Position numbers and translations under genes: made by a program
Shown: one piece after another, positions 1 through 6,289 of the stretch
How the letters are laid out: each line of letters begins with the position of its first letter
Position numbering within the stretch: position 1 is the first letter of the stretch
Notes under the pieces: model-generated
The model's input: only the letters and a program-made list of their open reading frames with translations
Databases searched by the model: none
Told to the model about the DNA's origin: nothing
NCBI GenBank assembly: GCA_022793095.1
Contig: JAAWCD010000103.1
Location: forward strand, 1-35,836
Direction: 5' to 3'
Length of the DNA: 35,836 nucleotides
From: Oscillospiraceae bacterium
GTDB lineage: Bacteria; Bacillota; Clostridia; Oscillospirales; Oscillospiraceae

Positions 1-158
1 AGCTGTACCAATAGCCTCAGTGCGCGTCCTTGCGGCCAAAATGGCCGTTGACATCGTTAAAAAAGCTTGAAATACATCCAGTATTCCTGCGCTTTTTTGC
101 CTTGCCAACAACGATTTTGGCTCGCAAATCCGCACACTTCGCCTAATGGTACAGCTTC
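1..158. repeat. MITE-like element, copy 1 (left end cut by window)
   Basis: The terminal inverted repeats AGCTGTACCAATAGCC (1-16) and GCCTAATGGTACAGCT (141-156) pair almost perfectly. The interior shares a layout with the copies at 8661 and 35686: a GCGCGTC-like start, a run of A followed by TTGAAAT, the GTATTCCTGC block, and CTCGCAAATCCGCACAC near the right end. No protein-coding capacity is credible. The short open frame on minus across it is a by-product of the repeat. Confidence 0.7.
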
Positions 159-184
159 TAAGCCCGTTCCTTTGCGCCAAACAT

Positions 185-222
185 AACCGGCCTCCTGGGG
201 AAATTCCCTCAGAAGGCCGGTT
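185..222. terminator. Hairpin between the MITE and niaR
   Basis: The arms AACCGGCC (185-192) and GGCCGGTT (215-222) extend inwards as an imperfect stem. The T-run is weak on both sides, so it may be a terminator for niaR (minus) or for a gene left of the window. Confidence 0.45.
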
Positions 223-252
223 TCCGCTTTAAAGCCTGTATTCATAACCGGG
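223..252. repeat. Fragment of a MITE-like end
   Basis: The block CCTGTATTCATAACCGGGG (228-246) and the following ATGGCA match the left end of the element at 14827 (AGAAGCTGTATTCATAACC, then GGGGAATGGCA). Only one end is present, so this looks like a decayed or deleted copy just downstream of the niaR stop codon. Confidence 0.55.
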
Positions 253-267
253 GGATGGCACAGGTTC

Positions 268-777
268 TTATTCCAATAAAAATCCTGCCGCCCTCAGCTG
301 CTCCCGCACCCGCTGGAAGGCGTCCTCCCCGCCGCACCGGAGGTTGTGCAGATGGATTCCATCCGTCAGCCCGGACAGGGGCCTGGCCCCGTGCCGGGCC
401 ACCCGCTGGAGAAACTGTTCCACATCATAGCGGGAGTGCAGGGCCAGCTGGCCGGTCAGCTGGCCGTAAACGGGATGCTCCACCACAACGTCCAGCACGT
501 CACAGCCGTTGTCTACCATGATATACAGCTCCCGGCCCATGTCCTCCGTGCTGTGGACGCAGGCCACGGCACAGAGCAGTCCGCTTTCGGCGTGTTCCAG
601 CACATAGCCCCTTGGTGTGGCGAAAATCTGGGTTCCCGCCGCCCGAAGCAGAGCCACGTCCCCCACAATAATCTGACGGCTGACCGAAAAACGGGCGGCC
701 AGCGCACTGGCGCTGACAGGGGCACTCTCCTCCTGAAGCAAGGCAAGAATCGCGGCCCGGCGTGTGCTACTGTTCAT
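268..777 (-). CDS. niaR: Niacin-responsive transcriptional repressor NiaR (HTH + 3H domain)
   Basis: The 169-residue protein has an N-terminal winged-helix HTH_11 domain (about residues 5-58, containing SVSRQIIVGD) and a C-terminal 3H domain. The 3H metal-site pattern is visible: His75 and Glu83 eight residues apart, and a His-x-His pair at 142/144, matching the spacing in the structurally known family member TM1602. His101 lies in VEHPVYGQLTGQL. The family represses niacin uptake or NAD salvage genes when nicotinate is abundant. No such target is adjacent, although a NadD fusion lies at 26895. A consensus-like promoter (812-840) and an inverted repeat over its -35 suggest autoregulation, which is inference. 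The start is the ATG at 777, behind a GAGGGGC-type ribosome site. Confidence 0.9.
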   Translation of the reverse strand: MNSSTRRAAILALLQEESAPVSASALAARFSVSRQIIVGDVALLRAAGTQIFATPRGYVLEHAESGLLCAVACVHSTEDMGRELYIMVDNGCDVLDVVVEHPVYGQLTGQLALHSRYDVEQFLQRVARHGARPLSGLTDGIHLHNLRCGGEDAFQRVREQLRAAGFLLE

Positions 778-811
778 CCATATGCGCCCCTCTCAAAACA
801 ATCTTGCTCCC

Positions 812-840
812 AGTATAGCATGACCCGCACCTCCATGCAA
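812..840 (-). promoter_or_regulatory. Sigma-A promoter of niaR
   Basis: Read on minus: TTGCAT, 17-nt spacer, TATACT, with an extended TGC before the -10. The start site would be about 30 nt upstream of the niaR ATG. Confidence 0.7.
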
Positions 841-853
841 GACAGGAGCATGG
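833..853. promoter_or_regulatory. Candidate NiaR operator (inverted repeat)
   Basis: CCATGC (833-838) and GCATGG (848-853) form an inverted repeat with a 9-nt spacer overlapping the niaR -35 hexamer. Its position fits an autoregulatory operator. I cannot confirm that it matches a known NiaR box. Confidence 0.3.
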
Positions 854-884
854 AAAACAAAGGGAACATTTGTCCAGACAGCGG

Positions 885-912
885 GGAACCTTCTTTTTCC
901 TGATTTCGTCTA
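885..912 (+). promoter_or_regulatory. ECF-sigma-type promoter of the lipoprotein gene
   Basis: GGAACC (885-890), 16-nt T-rich spacer, CGTCTA (907-912). This has the architecture of ECF promoters (a GAAC-type -35 and a CGTC-type -10). The predicted start lies a few bases before the Shine-Dalgarno AAAGGAGGG, giving a very short leader. Confidence 0.6.
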
Positions 913-935
913 AAGACGCAAAGGAGGGATACCGC

Positions 936-1865
936 ATGATTTTGAAAACACTTTTGGCCGTCGGGACGCTGGTGCTGATGACCGCCGGGTGCGCCGGAGC
1001 GCCTGGGGAGACGCTGCCGCCGGAGACTCCGCCCGCGGAAACAGTTTCCGCACCCGCGGAAGCCACGCCAGCGGAGGCGGTTCCTCTCACGACAGTCAGG
1101 ACCGGTTCTCCGGAGGCGTTCGCGGAAGCGGGGATTCCGCTGGAAGCGCCCTTCTGTGCGAAAAACGTGTCCTGCAAATGGGACGGAGAAACCGCTCAGG
1201 TGGAATTCACCCTGAACGGCGTGACGCAGGTCTGGCGGGGCGGACGGGACCAGGCGGCGGTGGAGCGGGACTACCCTCAGACGGAGGAAAGCGTCACCAT
1301 CTGCGCCTGCGGCGCGTACTACTCCCAGACCACCGAGGAGCGGACCTACAAGGATGGAAGCGAGGTTGCCCTGTGGAGCTTTGGGGACCTGCATTTCTCC
1401 CTGTACACCGCACCTCATGAGGGAGAACGTGGGGCAGATCCCTTTTCCCTGGGACAATATGTTGCCAACCGGCTGGATGAGTACACTTGGATGGGAACCA
1501 TGGGTGAGGATGAAAAATTTTTCCCGGAGCAGACGGATGCGGAGCTGATTTTGACAGATGTGACCGCCCAGGGGCTGACGCTGCGGGTGGAAGACAGTCT
1601 GGGACGCGACATGTTTACTCACGGAGTGGATTACATGCTGTGGAAGCTTGTGGGCGATGAGTGGCGGCAGGTTCCCGGCATAGAGCCGCTTACCCCAGAA
1701 GGCGGGCCTTCCATTGACTATCACGCAAATGTAGATTACAATTGGGATTTTTGGCGCTATGGTAAGCTGACGCCGGGCAGCTACCGGATGACCAAAGAGA
1801 TCTGTTGGGGAAGCGGCGAAAACTTGGAAACAGCGATTGTTTACGCTGATTTCACCATCGAATAA
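936..1865 (+). CDS. Secreted lipoprotein with C-terminal Ig-like domain
   Basis: The 309-residue protein has a lipoprotein signal peptide: hydrophobic residues 4-18 and the lipobox TAGC, with Cys19 as the lipidated residue. A Pro/Ala/Thr/Glu-rich linker (about 20-55) follows. The body has no recognised enzyme motif. The last 100 residues (LTLRVEDSLGRDMFTHGVDY to TPGSYRMTKEICW) resemble the bacterial Ig-like beta-sandwich found in surface lipoproteins of gut Clostridia. The ATG at 936 is chosen over upstream in-frame starts because it follows AAAGGAGGG and begins the signal peptide. An ECF-type promoter precedes it, so it may belong to an envelope-stress regulon. The specific role is unknown. 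A strong bidirectional terminator follows. Confidence 0.85.
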   Translation: MILKTLLAVGTLVLMTAGCAGAPGETLPPETPPAETVSAPAEATPAEAVPLTTVRTGSPEAFAEAGIPLEAPFCAKNVSCKWDGETAQVEFTLNGVTQVWRGGRDQAAVERDYPQTEESVTICACGAYYSQTTEERTYKDGSEVALWSFGDLHFSLYTAPHEGERGADPFSLGQYVANRLDEYTWMGTMGEDEKFFPEQTDAELILTDVTAQGLTLRVEDSLGRDMFTHGVDYMLWKLVGDEWRQVPGIEPLTPEGGPSIDYHANVDYNWDFWRYGKLTPGSYRMTKEICWGSGENLETAIVYADFTIE

Positions 1866-1868
1866 GTG

Positions 1869-1906
1869 AAAAAATTCCCGTGGACTTGCGTCCACGGGAA
1901 TTTTTT
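1869..1906. terminator. Bidirectional intrinsic terminator
   Basis: A perfect 17-bp stem (AAAAAATTCCCGTGGAC and its complement) with a TTGC loop. A-runs and T-runs flank both sides, so it can serve the lipoprotein gene (plus) and the convergent crotonase gene (minus). Confidence 0.9.
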
Positions 1907-1924
1907 ATGCCATGATGGCGAAGC

Positions 1925-2938
1925 TTAGAACTCGTAGCCCTCTGGCTCGTTGCTGTGCTCGAAGACATAGGGATTCTCAATCTCGCCGGACTGAACCTTC
2001 TTGAACCACTCGTTGGCGTTCTTGGCCATGTTGGACCAGGACTCCAGGGTCTGAGGAGCCTCCATGTCATGGGTGGCGTAGCGGTAGTCATTGACGCGGC
2101 TGATATACTTCTCGTCCTGCTGAGCGGAATTCTCGTCGCCCAGGTCGCCGGCGGCGACGCGGAGCAGGGAGCCGTACTGCTCGGAAACGGTGTGCAGCTT
2201 CAGGTCCTCCATCAGCAGCTTCTTCAGAGGACGCTTGGCCAGGTTGGACATGATGGTGCGGTTCTCGTAGGGCATCCGCTTCCACATCCGGGCGATCTCC
2301 CAGGCGCGCTCAACCGCCTTGCCCTTGGGCACGACCTCGCTGACCATGCCGTGGGCCAGCATCTCAGGCGCGGTGATCTGGCGGGAAGTCATCATGTAGT
2401 AGTTGCCCAGCTTGGTGCCCAGATAGTGCTGGCACATCAGGCCCATGCCGTCGCCGGGAACCAGGCCGCCCTGGGCGTGGGGCACCTCGATCTTGCAGTC
2501 CTCGGTGCAGATGGTCAGGTCGCACAGGAAGGCGGAATCCCAATGGAAGCCGGGGCCGGGCAGCGCGCCGATGGTGGGCACGTCCAGATCGAACACCATG
2601 TTCTTGATGAGGTTGGTGTCATCGAAATACTGATGCTGGAACCGCTGGGTGGGCAGCTCGGAATAGGTTTCCCAGCCGTTGGCGTCGGACTCGATCATCC
2701 AGTTGTCGCCGATGTGGGTGTAGATGATGATCTCGTTCTTGAAGTCCATGGACAGCACACGGGTCAGCTGGCTCATGGCACGATGGGACATGCCGGAATG
2801 GTGCATGGGGCCGTCGTTGGTCTTCCAGGTGACCTGGACAATGCCGTCTTCCCGCTTCAGGTCGGCAAAGGCCTTGAACCATTCCTTGTACTCGTCAAAC
2901 TCCGGCAGCTTGACATAATCAGCCAAAGGTTTTCCCAT
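1925..2938 (-). CDS. Crotonase-superfamily protein, 6-oxocamphor hydrolase-like
   Basis: The 337-residue protein is an enoyl-CoA hydratase/isomerase-fold protein. The core GLVPGDGMGLMCQHYLGTKL, followed by the SRQITAPEMLAHGMVSEVV helix-turn and AWEIARMWKRMP, closely follows 6-oxocamphor hydrolase as I remember it ([20 protein letters not shown], then GQELDARTALDYGAVNEVL). That enzyme performs a retro-Claisen C-C cleavage of cyclic beta-diketones rather than acting on CoA esters. The protein is about 80 residues longer than a typical crotonase, with an extra acidic and aromatic C-terminal tail. The start at 2938 follows CAGGAGGAATTC. An upstream in-frame start at 3031 lacks a ribosome site. 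It is monocistronic with its own strong promoter. The physiological substrate is unknown; an ordinary CoA hydratase remains possible. Confidence 0.75.
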   Translation of the reverse strand: MGKPLADYVKLPEFDEYKEWFKAFADLKREDGIVQVTWKTNDGPMHHSGMSHRAMSQLTRVLSMDFKNEIIIYTHIGDNWMIESDANGWETYSELPTQRFQHQYFDDTNLIKNMVFDLDVPTIGALPGPGFHWDSAFLCDLTICTEDCKIEVPHAQGGLVPGDGMGLMCQHYLGTKLGNYYMMTSRQITAPEMLAHGMVSEVVPKGKAVERAWEIARMWKRMPYENRTIMSNLAKRPLKKLLMEDLKLHTVSEQYGSLLRVAAGDLGDENSAQQDEKYISRVNDYRYATHDMEAPQTLESWSNMAKNANEWFKKVQSGEIENPYVFEHSNEPEGYEF

Positions 2939-3037
2939 GATGAATTCCTCCTGTAAATTAAGATAATACGATTTTTGAACCCCAGACAGAGGGAGCGCTT
3001 TCCATACTGGCTCGGCCTGTGGGATTATCACGATTTA

Positions 3038-3066
3038 AGTATAATCATTTGTGACTGAGTTGTCAA
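3038..3066 (-). promoter_or_regulatory. Near-consensus sigma-A promoter of the crotonase gene
   Basis: Read on minus: TTGACA (3061-3066), 17-nt spacer, TATACT (3038-3043). The 5' leader would be about 90 nt. Confidence 0.85.
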
Positions 3067-3210
3067 CGGAAATATTCACGAAATACCAAAAGAATCTTGT
3101 ACAGAATTTCCAAAAAGGAGGACAGAATGACCAGAACAAATTTTTTCAGCGCAAATTTAAGGCGCCCGCAATAATTTTTGCCTTAGCCGCCATACTAACC
3201 CCGACGGCGC

Positions 3211-3249
3211 TTTCTTGAAAGAACGCTTGGCAAAGAACGTTATGCTGGC
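3211..3249 (+). repeat. Hairpin-tail repeat, degenerate copy
   Basis: TTTCTTGAAAGAA followed by GGCAAAGAACGTTATGCTGG matches the family consensus (TTTTCTTGAAAGAAAAGAA, then CAAAAGAACTTTAAACTG) with decay in the stem. Confidence 0.5.
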
Positions 3250-3352
3250 GCACTGCCCAGGCTGGAAGGGGCGGCTGCCCTCAAGAGAAATGGCTCGCTT
3301 AAATGGGTGCAGCGGAACCCAGCCGGCACACCTTAGGAAGCGGAGCAGTACG

Positions 3353-3457
3353 CCAGCTTGAAGTTCTTATGGTTCTTTTCCGGCTTCGCCCGGACGGACT
3401 CCACTAAGCTTTTGCTCCGCAAAAGCAAGTGTCGTTCAGTCTTTCAAGAAAAGAACG
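3353..3457 (-). repeat. Hairpin-tail repeat interrupted by an insert
   Basis: The tail (CCAGCTTGAAGTTC) and first arm (GGTTCTTTTC, to 3380) are separated from the second arm (CTTTCAAGAAAAGAAC, from 3441) by about 60 bp. The insert carries its own perfect hairpin, GCTTTTGC-TCC-GCAAAAGC (3408-3426). The hairpin end faces the downstream alcohol dehydrogenase gene. Confidence 0.6.
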
Positions 3458-3472
3458 GAAAGGGGGAATTGG

Positions 3473-4546
3473 ATGAAGCGATTTCAGATACGGCCCTCGG
3501 TCTGCTTTGGCGGCGAGGCGCTTTCGGCGCTGGATGAGCTGGCGGGGAAGCGGGTGCTGGTGGTGACGGACCGGTTTTTGTCGGAATCCGGCCTGCTGGA
3601 CCGGGTCCGGGCCCATCTGACCGGGCCGGTGGAGGTCTTTGACGAGGTGACGCCGGACCCGTCCCTGGAGCTGGTGGCAAAGGGGGCGGCGGTATTCCGG
3701 GCCTTCGCGCCAGAGGCGGTGGCGGCCTTCGGCGGGGGCTCTCCCCTGGACTGCGCCAAGGCCATCGTCCGCTTCGGCTGTCCAGCCGGGCAGGATCGGC
3801 CCCTCTTTTATGCCATTCCCACCACGGCGGGTACCGGGTCGGAGGTGACTTCCTTCGCCATTCTCACCCATGACGGGGTGAAACTCCCCCTGGTGGAAGA
3901 CAGCCTGCTGCCGGACACGGCCATTCTGGACCCGGCCTTTCTGTCCGGCGTTCCGGCCAAGGTGGCCGCGGACACGGGTATGGATGTGCTGACCCACGCC
4001 CTGGAAGCCTATGTGGCGGCTGGAGCCAACGACTTCACCGACGCCCTGGCGGCTCACGCCTTCGCCCTGGCCTGGCAGGCGCTGCCCAGCGCGGCGGCGG
4101 GAGAGCGGGAGGCCCGGAGCGTGATGCTGAACGCCTCCTGCATGGCGGGGCTGGCCTTCAACGAGGCAGGACTGGGGGTGTGCCACTCCATGGCGCACGC
4201 TCTGGGCGGGCGGTTCCACGTGGCCCATGGACGGCTCAACGGAATCCTGATTCCCGCGGTGGTGGCCTTCAATAGCGCGGATCGGACCGCAGCCCGGAAG
4301 TACGGGCGGCTGGCTCAACTCTGCGGCCTGTCAGGGACGGCCAGAGCCCTGGTGTCCGGACTGAACCGGATGCGGATCCGGCTGGAGATGCCGGGCTCCC
4401 TCAGCGGGGCGGGGCTGGATCGGAACGAGGTGCTGGAGGCGGTTCCGGCCCTGACGGAAGCCGCGCTGGCGGATATCTGCCTGTCGGGGAATCCTCGGGC
4501 GGTGAGCCGGGCCGAGGTGGAACAATTGATTCGCGGGGCCCTTTGA
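3473..4546 (+). CDS. eutG: Iron-containing alcohol dehydrogenase (PduQ/EutG type)
   Basis: The 357-residue group III alcohol dehydrogenase has the nucleotide-binding GGGSPLDCAKA, the hallmark IPTTAGTGSEVTSFAI, and the metal-ligand region DTGMDVLTHALEAYV followed by CHSMAHALGGRFHVAHG with the conserved His residues. Length and motif order match PduQ. In microcompartments this enzyme reduces part of the aldehyde to alcohol, here acetaldehyde to ethanol, regenerating NAD+ for the CoA-acylating dehydrogenase. It begins at ATG 3473 behind AAAGGGGG and is the first gene of the plus-strand cluster, 27 bp before eutA. No N-terminal encapsulation helix is obvious. The exact substrate is inferred from context. 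Confidence 0.88.
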   Translation: MKRFQIRPSVCFGGEALSALDELAGKRVLVVTDRFLSESGLLDRVRAHLTGPVEVFDEVTPDPSLELVAKGAAVFRAFAPEAVAAFGGGSPLDCAKAIVRFGCPAGQDRPLFYAIPTTAGTGSEVTSFAILTHDGVKLPLVEDSLLPDTAILDPAFLSGVPAKVAADTGMDVLTHALEAYVAAGANDFTDALAAHAFALAWQALPSAAAGEREARSVMLNASCMAGLAFNEAGLGVCHSMAHALGGRFHVAHGRLNGILIPAVVAFNSADRTAARKYGRLAQLCGLSGTARALVSGLNRMRIRLEMPGSLSGAGLDRNEVLEAVPALTEAALADICLSGNPRAVSRAEVEQLIRGAL

Positions 4547-4573
4547 CCGCGTTTAAACCGCTTGGAGAACCAC

Positions 4574-5986
4574 ATGAAGGAAAGCTTACTCAGTGTCGGC
4601 ATTGACATTGGAACCTCGACAACTCAATTCGTGGCCTCACGTCTGACGCTGGAAAACCGGGGGAATCCCTTCTCCGTGCCCAAAATCGTCATTGGGGAAA
4701 AGGAAATCCTGTACCGCTCCGGCATCCATTTTACGCCTCTGAAATCGGAAACGGTCATCGACGCCGAAGGGGTCCGGGCCATTGTCTCCGAGGAATACGG
4801 ACGGGCAGGCCTCCGGCGGGAGTCGGTGGACACCGGCGCGGTCATCATCACCGGCGAGACCGCCCGGAAGGAAAATGCCCAAGAGGTGGTCCGCACCCTG
4901 GCCGGGTTTGCCGGGGACTTTGTGGTTGCCACCGCAGGGCCTGACCTGGAGAGCATCCTGGCCGCGCGGGGCGCGGGGGTGGACCAGACCTCCAGGGAGA
5001 CGGGGCGGACCGTTCTCCATTTTGACGTGGGCGGCGGCACCTCCAATCTGGCCCTGTACCGCCGGGGAGAGCTGCTGTCCACCGGCTGTCTGGATGTGGG
5101 CGGGCGGCTCATCCGCCTGGACCGGGATGGAACTGTCGCCTACGTCTCCCCCAAGGTGGCAAGCTGGTGCCGGGACAAGCGGATTCCCGTCTCCCTGGGG
5201 TGCCGGGCCTCACCGGAGCTGCTGGCTCCGGTCATCGGGGCGCTGACCGCCGCCCTGGAGGAGTCCGCGGGGCTGCGGCCCCCCTCTGAGCTGCTGGAGC
5301 GGTTCATCACCCACCGGACGGCGGAGCTCCTTGCTCCAGTGGAGGCGGTGTCCTTCTCCGGCGGCGTGGCCGACTGCATTTGGGAGCCGCCGGAGGATTG
5401 GCTGGCCTTTGGGGATATCGGCGTTTTGCTGGGGCAGTCCATCGCCGCCTCGGAATTGTTCCGGCAGGTTGGCATACTCCAGGGCCGGGAGACCATCCGG
5501 GCCACCGTGGTGGGCGCGGGCGCCCACTCCACGGAGCTGTCCGGGTCCACCATTTTCTATCGGGACGCGCCCTTTCCCCTGCAAAACCTGCCTGTTCTGC
5601 GGCTGAGCCAGGAGGAAGAACAGATCCCGGCGCTGGCGGAGGCCATTCAGCGGCGGCTGAGCTGGTTTTCCGGCCAGCAGGGCATGAGCCAGCTGATTCT
5701 GTCCCTGCGGGGGGAACGGAATCCCTCCTTCGCCCATGTGCAGGCGCTGGCAAAGGCCATTTCCCAGGGTACGGAGCCCTTGCGGGCCGCGGGATACTTT
5801 CCCATTGTGGCAGTGGAGGGGGACATGGCCAAGACCTTGGGGCAGACCCTCTCCCTCCAGATTTCCGGCCCTCTGCTCTGCCTGGACGGCGTGGCGGGGG
5901 AAAACGGCGATTATATGGACATTGGCGCGCCGGTGGCCGGAGGCGCGGTGCTGCCGGTGGTGATTAAAACCCTGGTGTTCCATTGA
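4574..5986 (+). CDS. eutA: Ethanolamine ammonia-lyase reactivating factor EutA
   Basis: The 470-residue protein has an actin/Hsp70-like ATPase fold: the phosphate-1 loop GIDIGTSTTQF near the N-terminus, the phosphate-2 motif HFDVGGGTSNLALY, and later VGAGAHSTELSGSTIFY typical of EutA. EutA exchanges damaged cobalamin in EutBC using ATP. The ATG at 4574 is preferred to the TTG at 4562 because TTGGAG then serves as its ribosome site. It sits between the alcohol dehydrogenase and eutB, as expected for its partner enzyme. A region of about 300 bp of palindromic repeats separates it from eutB. Confidence 0.93.
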   Translation: MKESLLSVGIDIGTSTTQFVASRLTLENRGNPFSVPKIVIGEKEILYRSGIHFTPLKSETVIDAEGVRAIVSEEYGRAGLRRESVDTGAVIITGETARKENAQEVVRTLAGFAGDFVVATAGPDLESILAARGAGVDQTSRETGRTVLHFDVGGGTSNLALYRRGELLSTGCLDVGGRLIRLDRDGTVAYVSPKVASWCRDKRIPVSLGCRASPELLAPVIGALTAALEESAGLRPPSELLERFITHRTAELLAPVEAVSFSGGVADCIWEPPEDWLAFGDIGVLLGQSIAASELFRQVGILQGRETIRATVVGAGAHSTELSGSTIFYRDAPFPLQNLPVLRLSQEEEQIPALAEAIQRRLSWFSGQQGMSQLILSLRGERNPSFAHVQALAKAISQGTEPLRAAGYFPIVAVEGDMAKTLGQTLSLQISGPLLCLDGVAGENGDYMDIGAPVAGGAVLPVVIKTLVFH

Positions 5987-6186
5987 ACGGCACGGAAAAA
6001 CCTGGGGTAGAACGGCCCGATGAGGTCATCGGGCCCTGCGTGCGGCGGGTTGGATGCCATGCGGCGGAGACCTGGGACACGGCGGGGGCAAGCCCCCGCC
6101 CTGCGTGCGGCGGGTTGGAACAAATGCCGTGAAAGACCAGAAGATTCCCGGAGGGCAGCCCAGTCCTTGAACCCCGCCGCAGTACG

Positions 6187-6229
6187 CCAGCTTAAAGTTC
6201 TTTGCCAAGCTTTCTTTCAAGAAAGCGGC
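6187..6229 (-). repeat. Hairpin-tail repeat
   Basis: Tail CCAGCTTAAAGTTC, then hairpin GCTTTCTT-TC-AAGAAAGC. First of two direct copies upstream of eutB. Confidence 0.65.
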
Positions 6230-6231
6230 GT

Positions 6232-6275
6232 CAGCTTAAAGTTCTTTTGCCTACTTTTCTTTCAAGAAAAGCAGG
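6232..6275 (-). repeat. Hairpin-tail repeat adjoining the eutB ribosome site
   Basis: Tail CAGCTTAAAGTTCTTTTGCC, then arms CTTTTCTT and AAGAAAAG. The element ends at the eutB Shine-Dalgarno (AGGAGGAGG), so the hairpin could influence eutB translation. Confidence 0.7.
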
Positions 6276-6289
6276 AGGAGGTGTGTGAG

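Larger units (their letters stand above)
3067..3472. other. Intergenic leader region before the eut locus
   Basis: About 400 bp without a convincing gene. It holds a tiny Shine-Dalgarno-preceded frame (3127-3174, GGAGG then ATG, 15 codons plus stop), a degenerate copy of the hairpin repeat (3211-3249), and a second copy interrupted by about 60 bp (3353-3457). I see no cobalamin riboswitch core, ANTAR-type double hairpin or clear sigma-A promoter for the eut genes. Confidence 0.5.
5987..6289. repeat. Palindromic-repeat region between eutA and eutB
   Basis: The region contains two strong GC hairpins, GGCCCGATGA-GG-TCATCGGGCC (6014-6035) and GGCGGGGGC-AA-GCCCCCGCC (6081-6100). Each is followed by the same unit GCGTGCGGCGGGTTGGA (from 6038 and 6103). 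Two direct copies of the hairpin-tail repeat then run up to the eutB ribosome site. A near match to the first palindrome recurs at about 28237-28261. No gene is supported here, although the frame is open upstream of eutB. Confidence 0.65.

Noticed and set aside
57-245. A 62-codon minus-strand open frame
   Set aside because: It spans the first MITE-like element and the hairpin at 185-222, with no family signal.
1955-2956. A 333-codon plus-strand open frame opposite the crotonase gene
   Set aside because: Shadow frame. The minus-strand gene has a promoter, ribosome site and terminator.
3067-3472. Cobalamin riboswitch or ANTAR double hairpin for the eut genes
   Set aside because: I looked for the conserved cobalamin-riboswitch core and for paired small hairpins before a terminator and found neither. 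The structures there are repeat copies.
6020-6289. A 90-residue N-terminal extension of EutB
   Set aside because: The upstream frame consists of palindromic and hairpin-tail repeats, and the ATG at 6290 has a strong ribosome site and the conserved EutB start.
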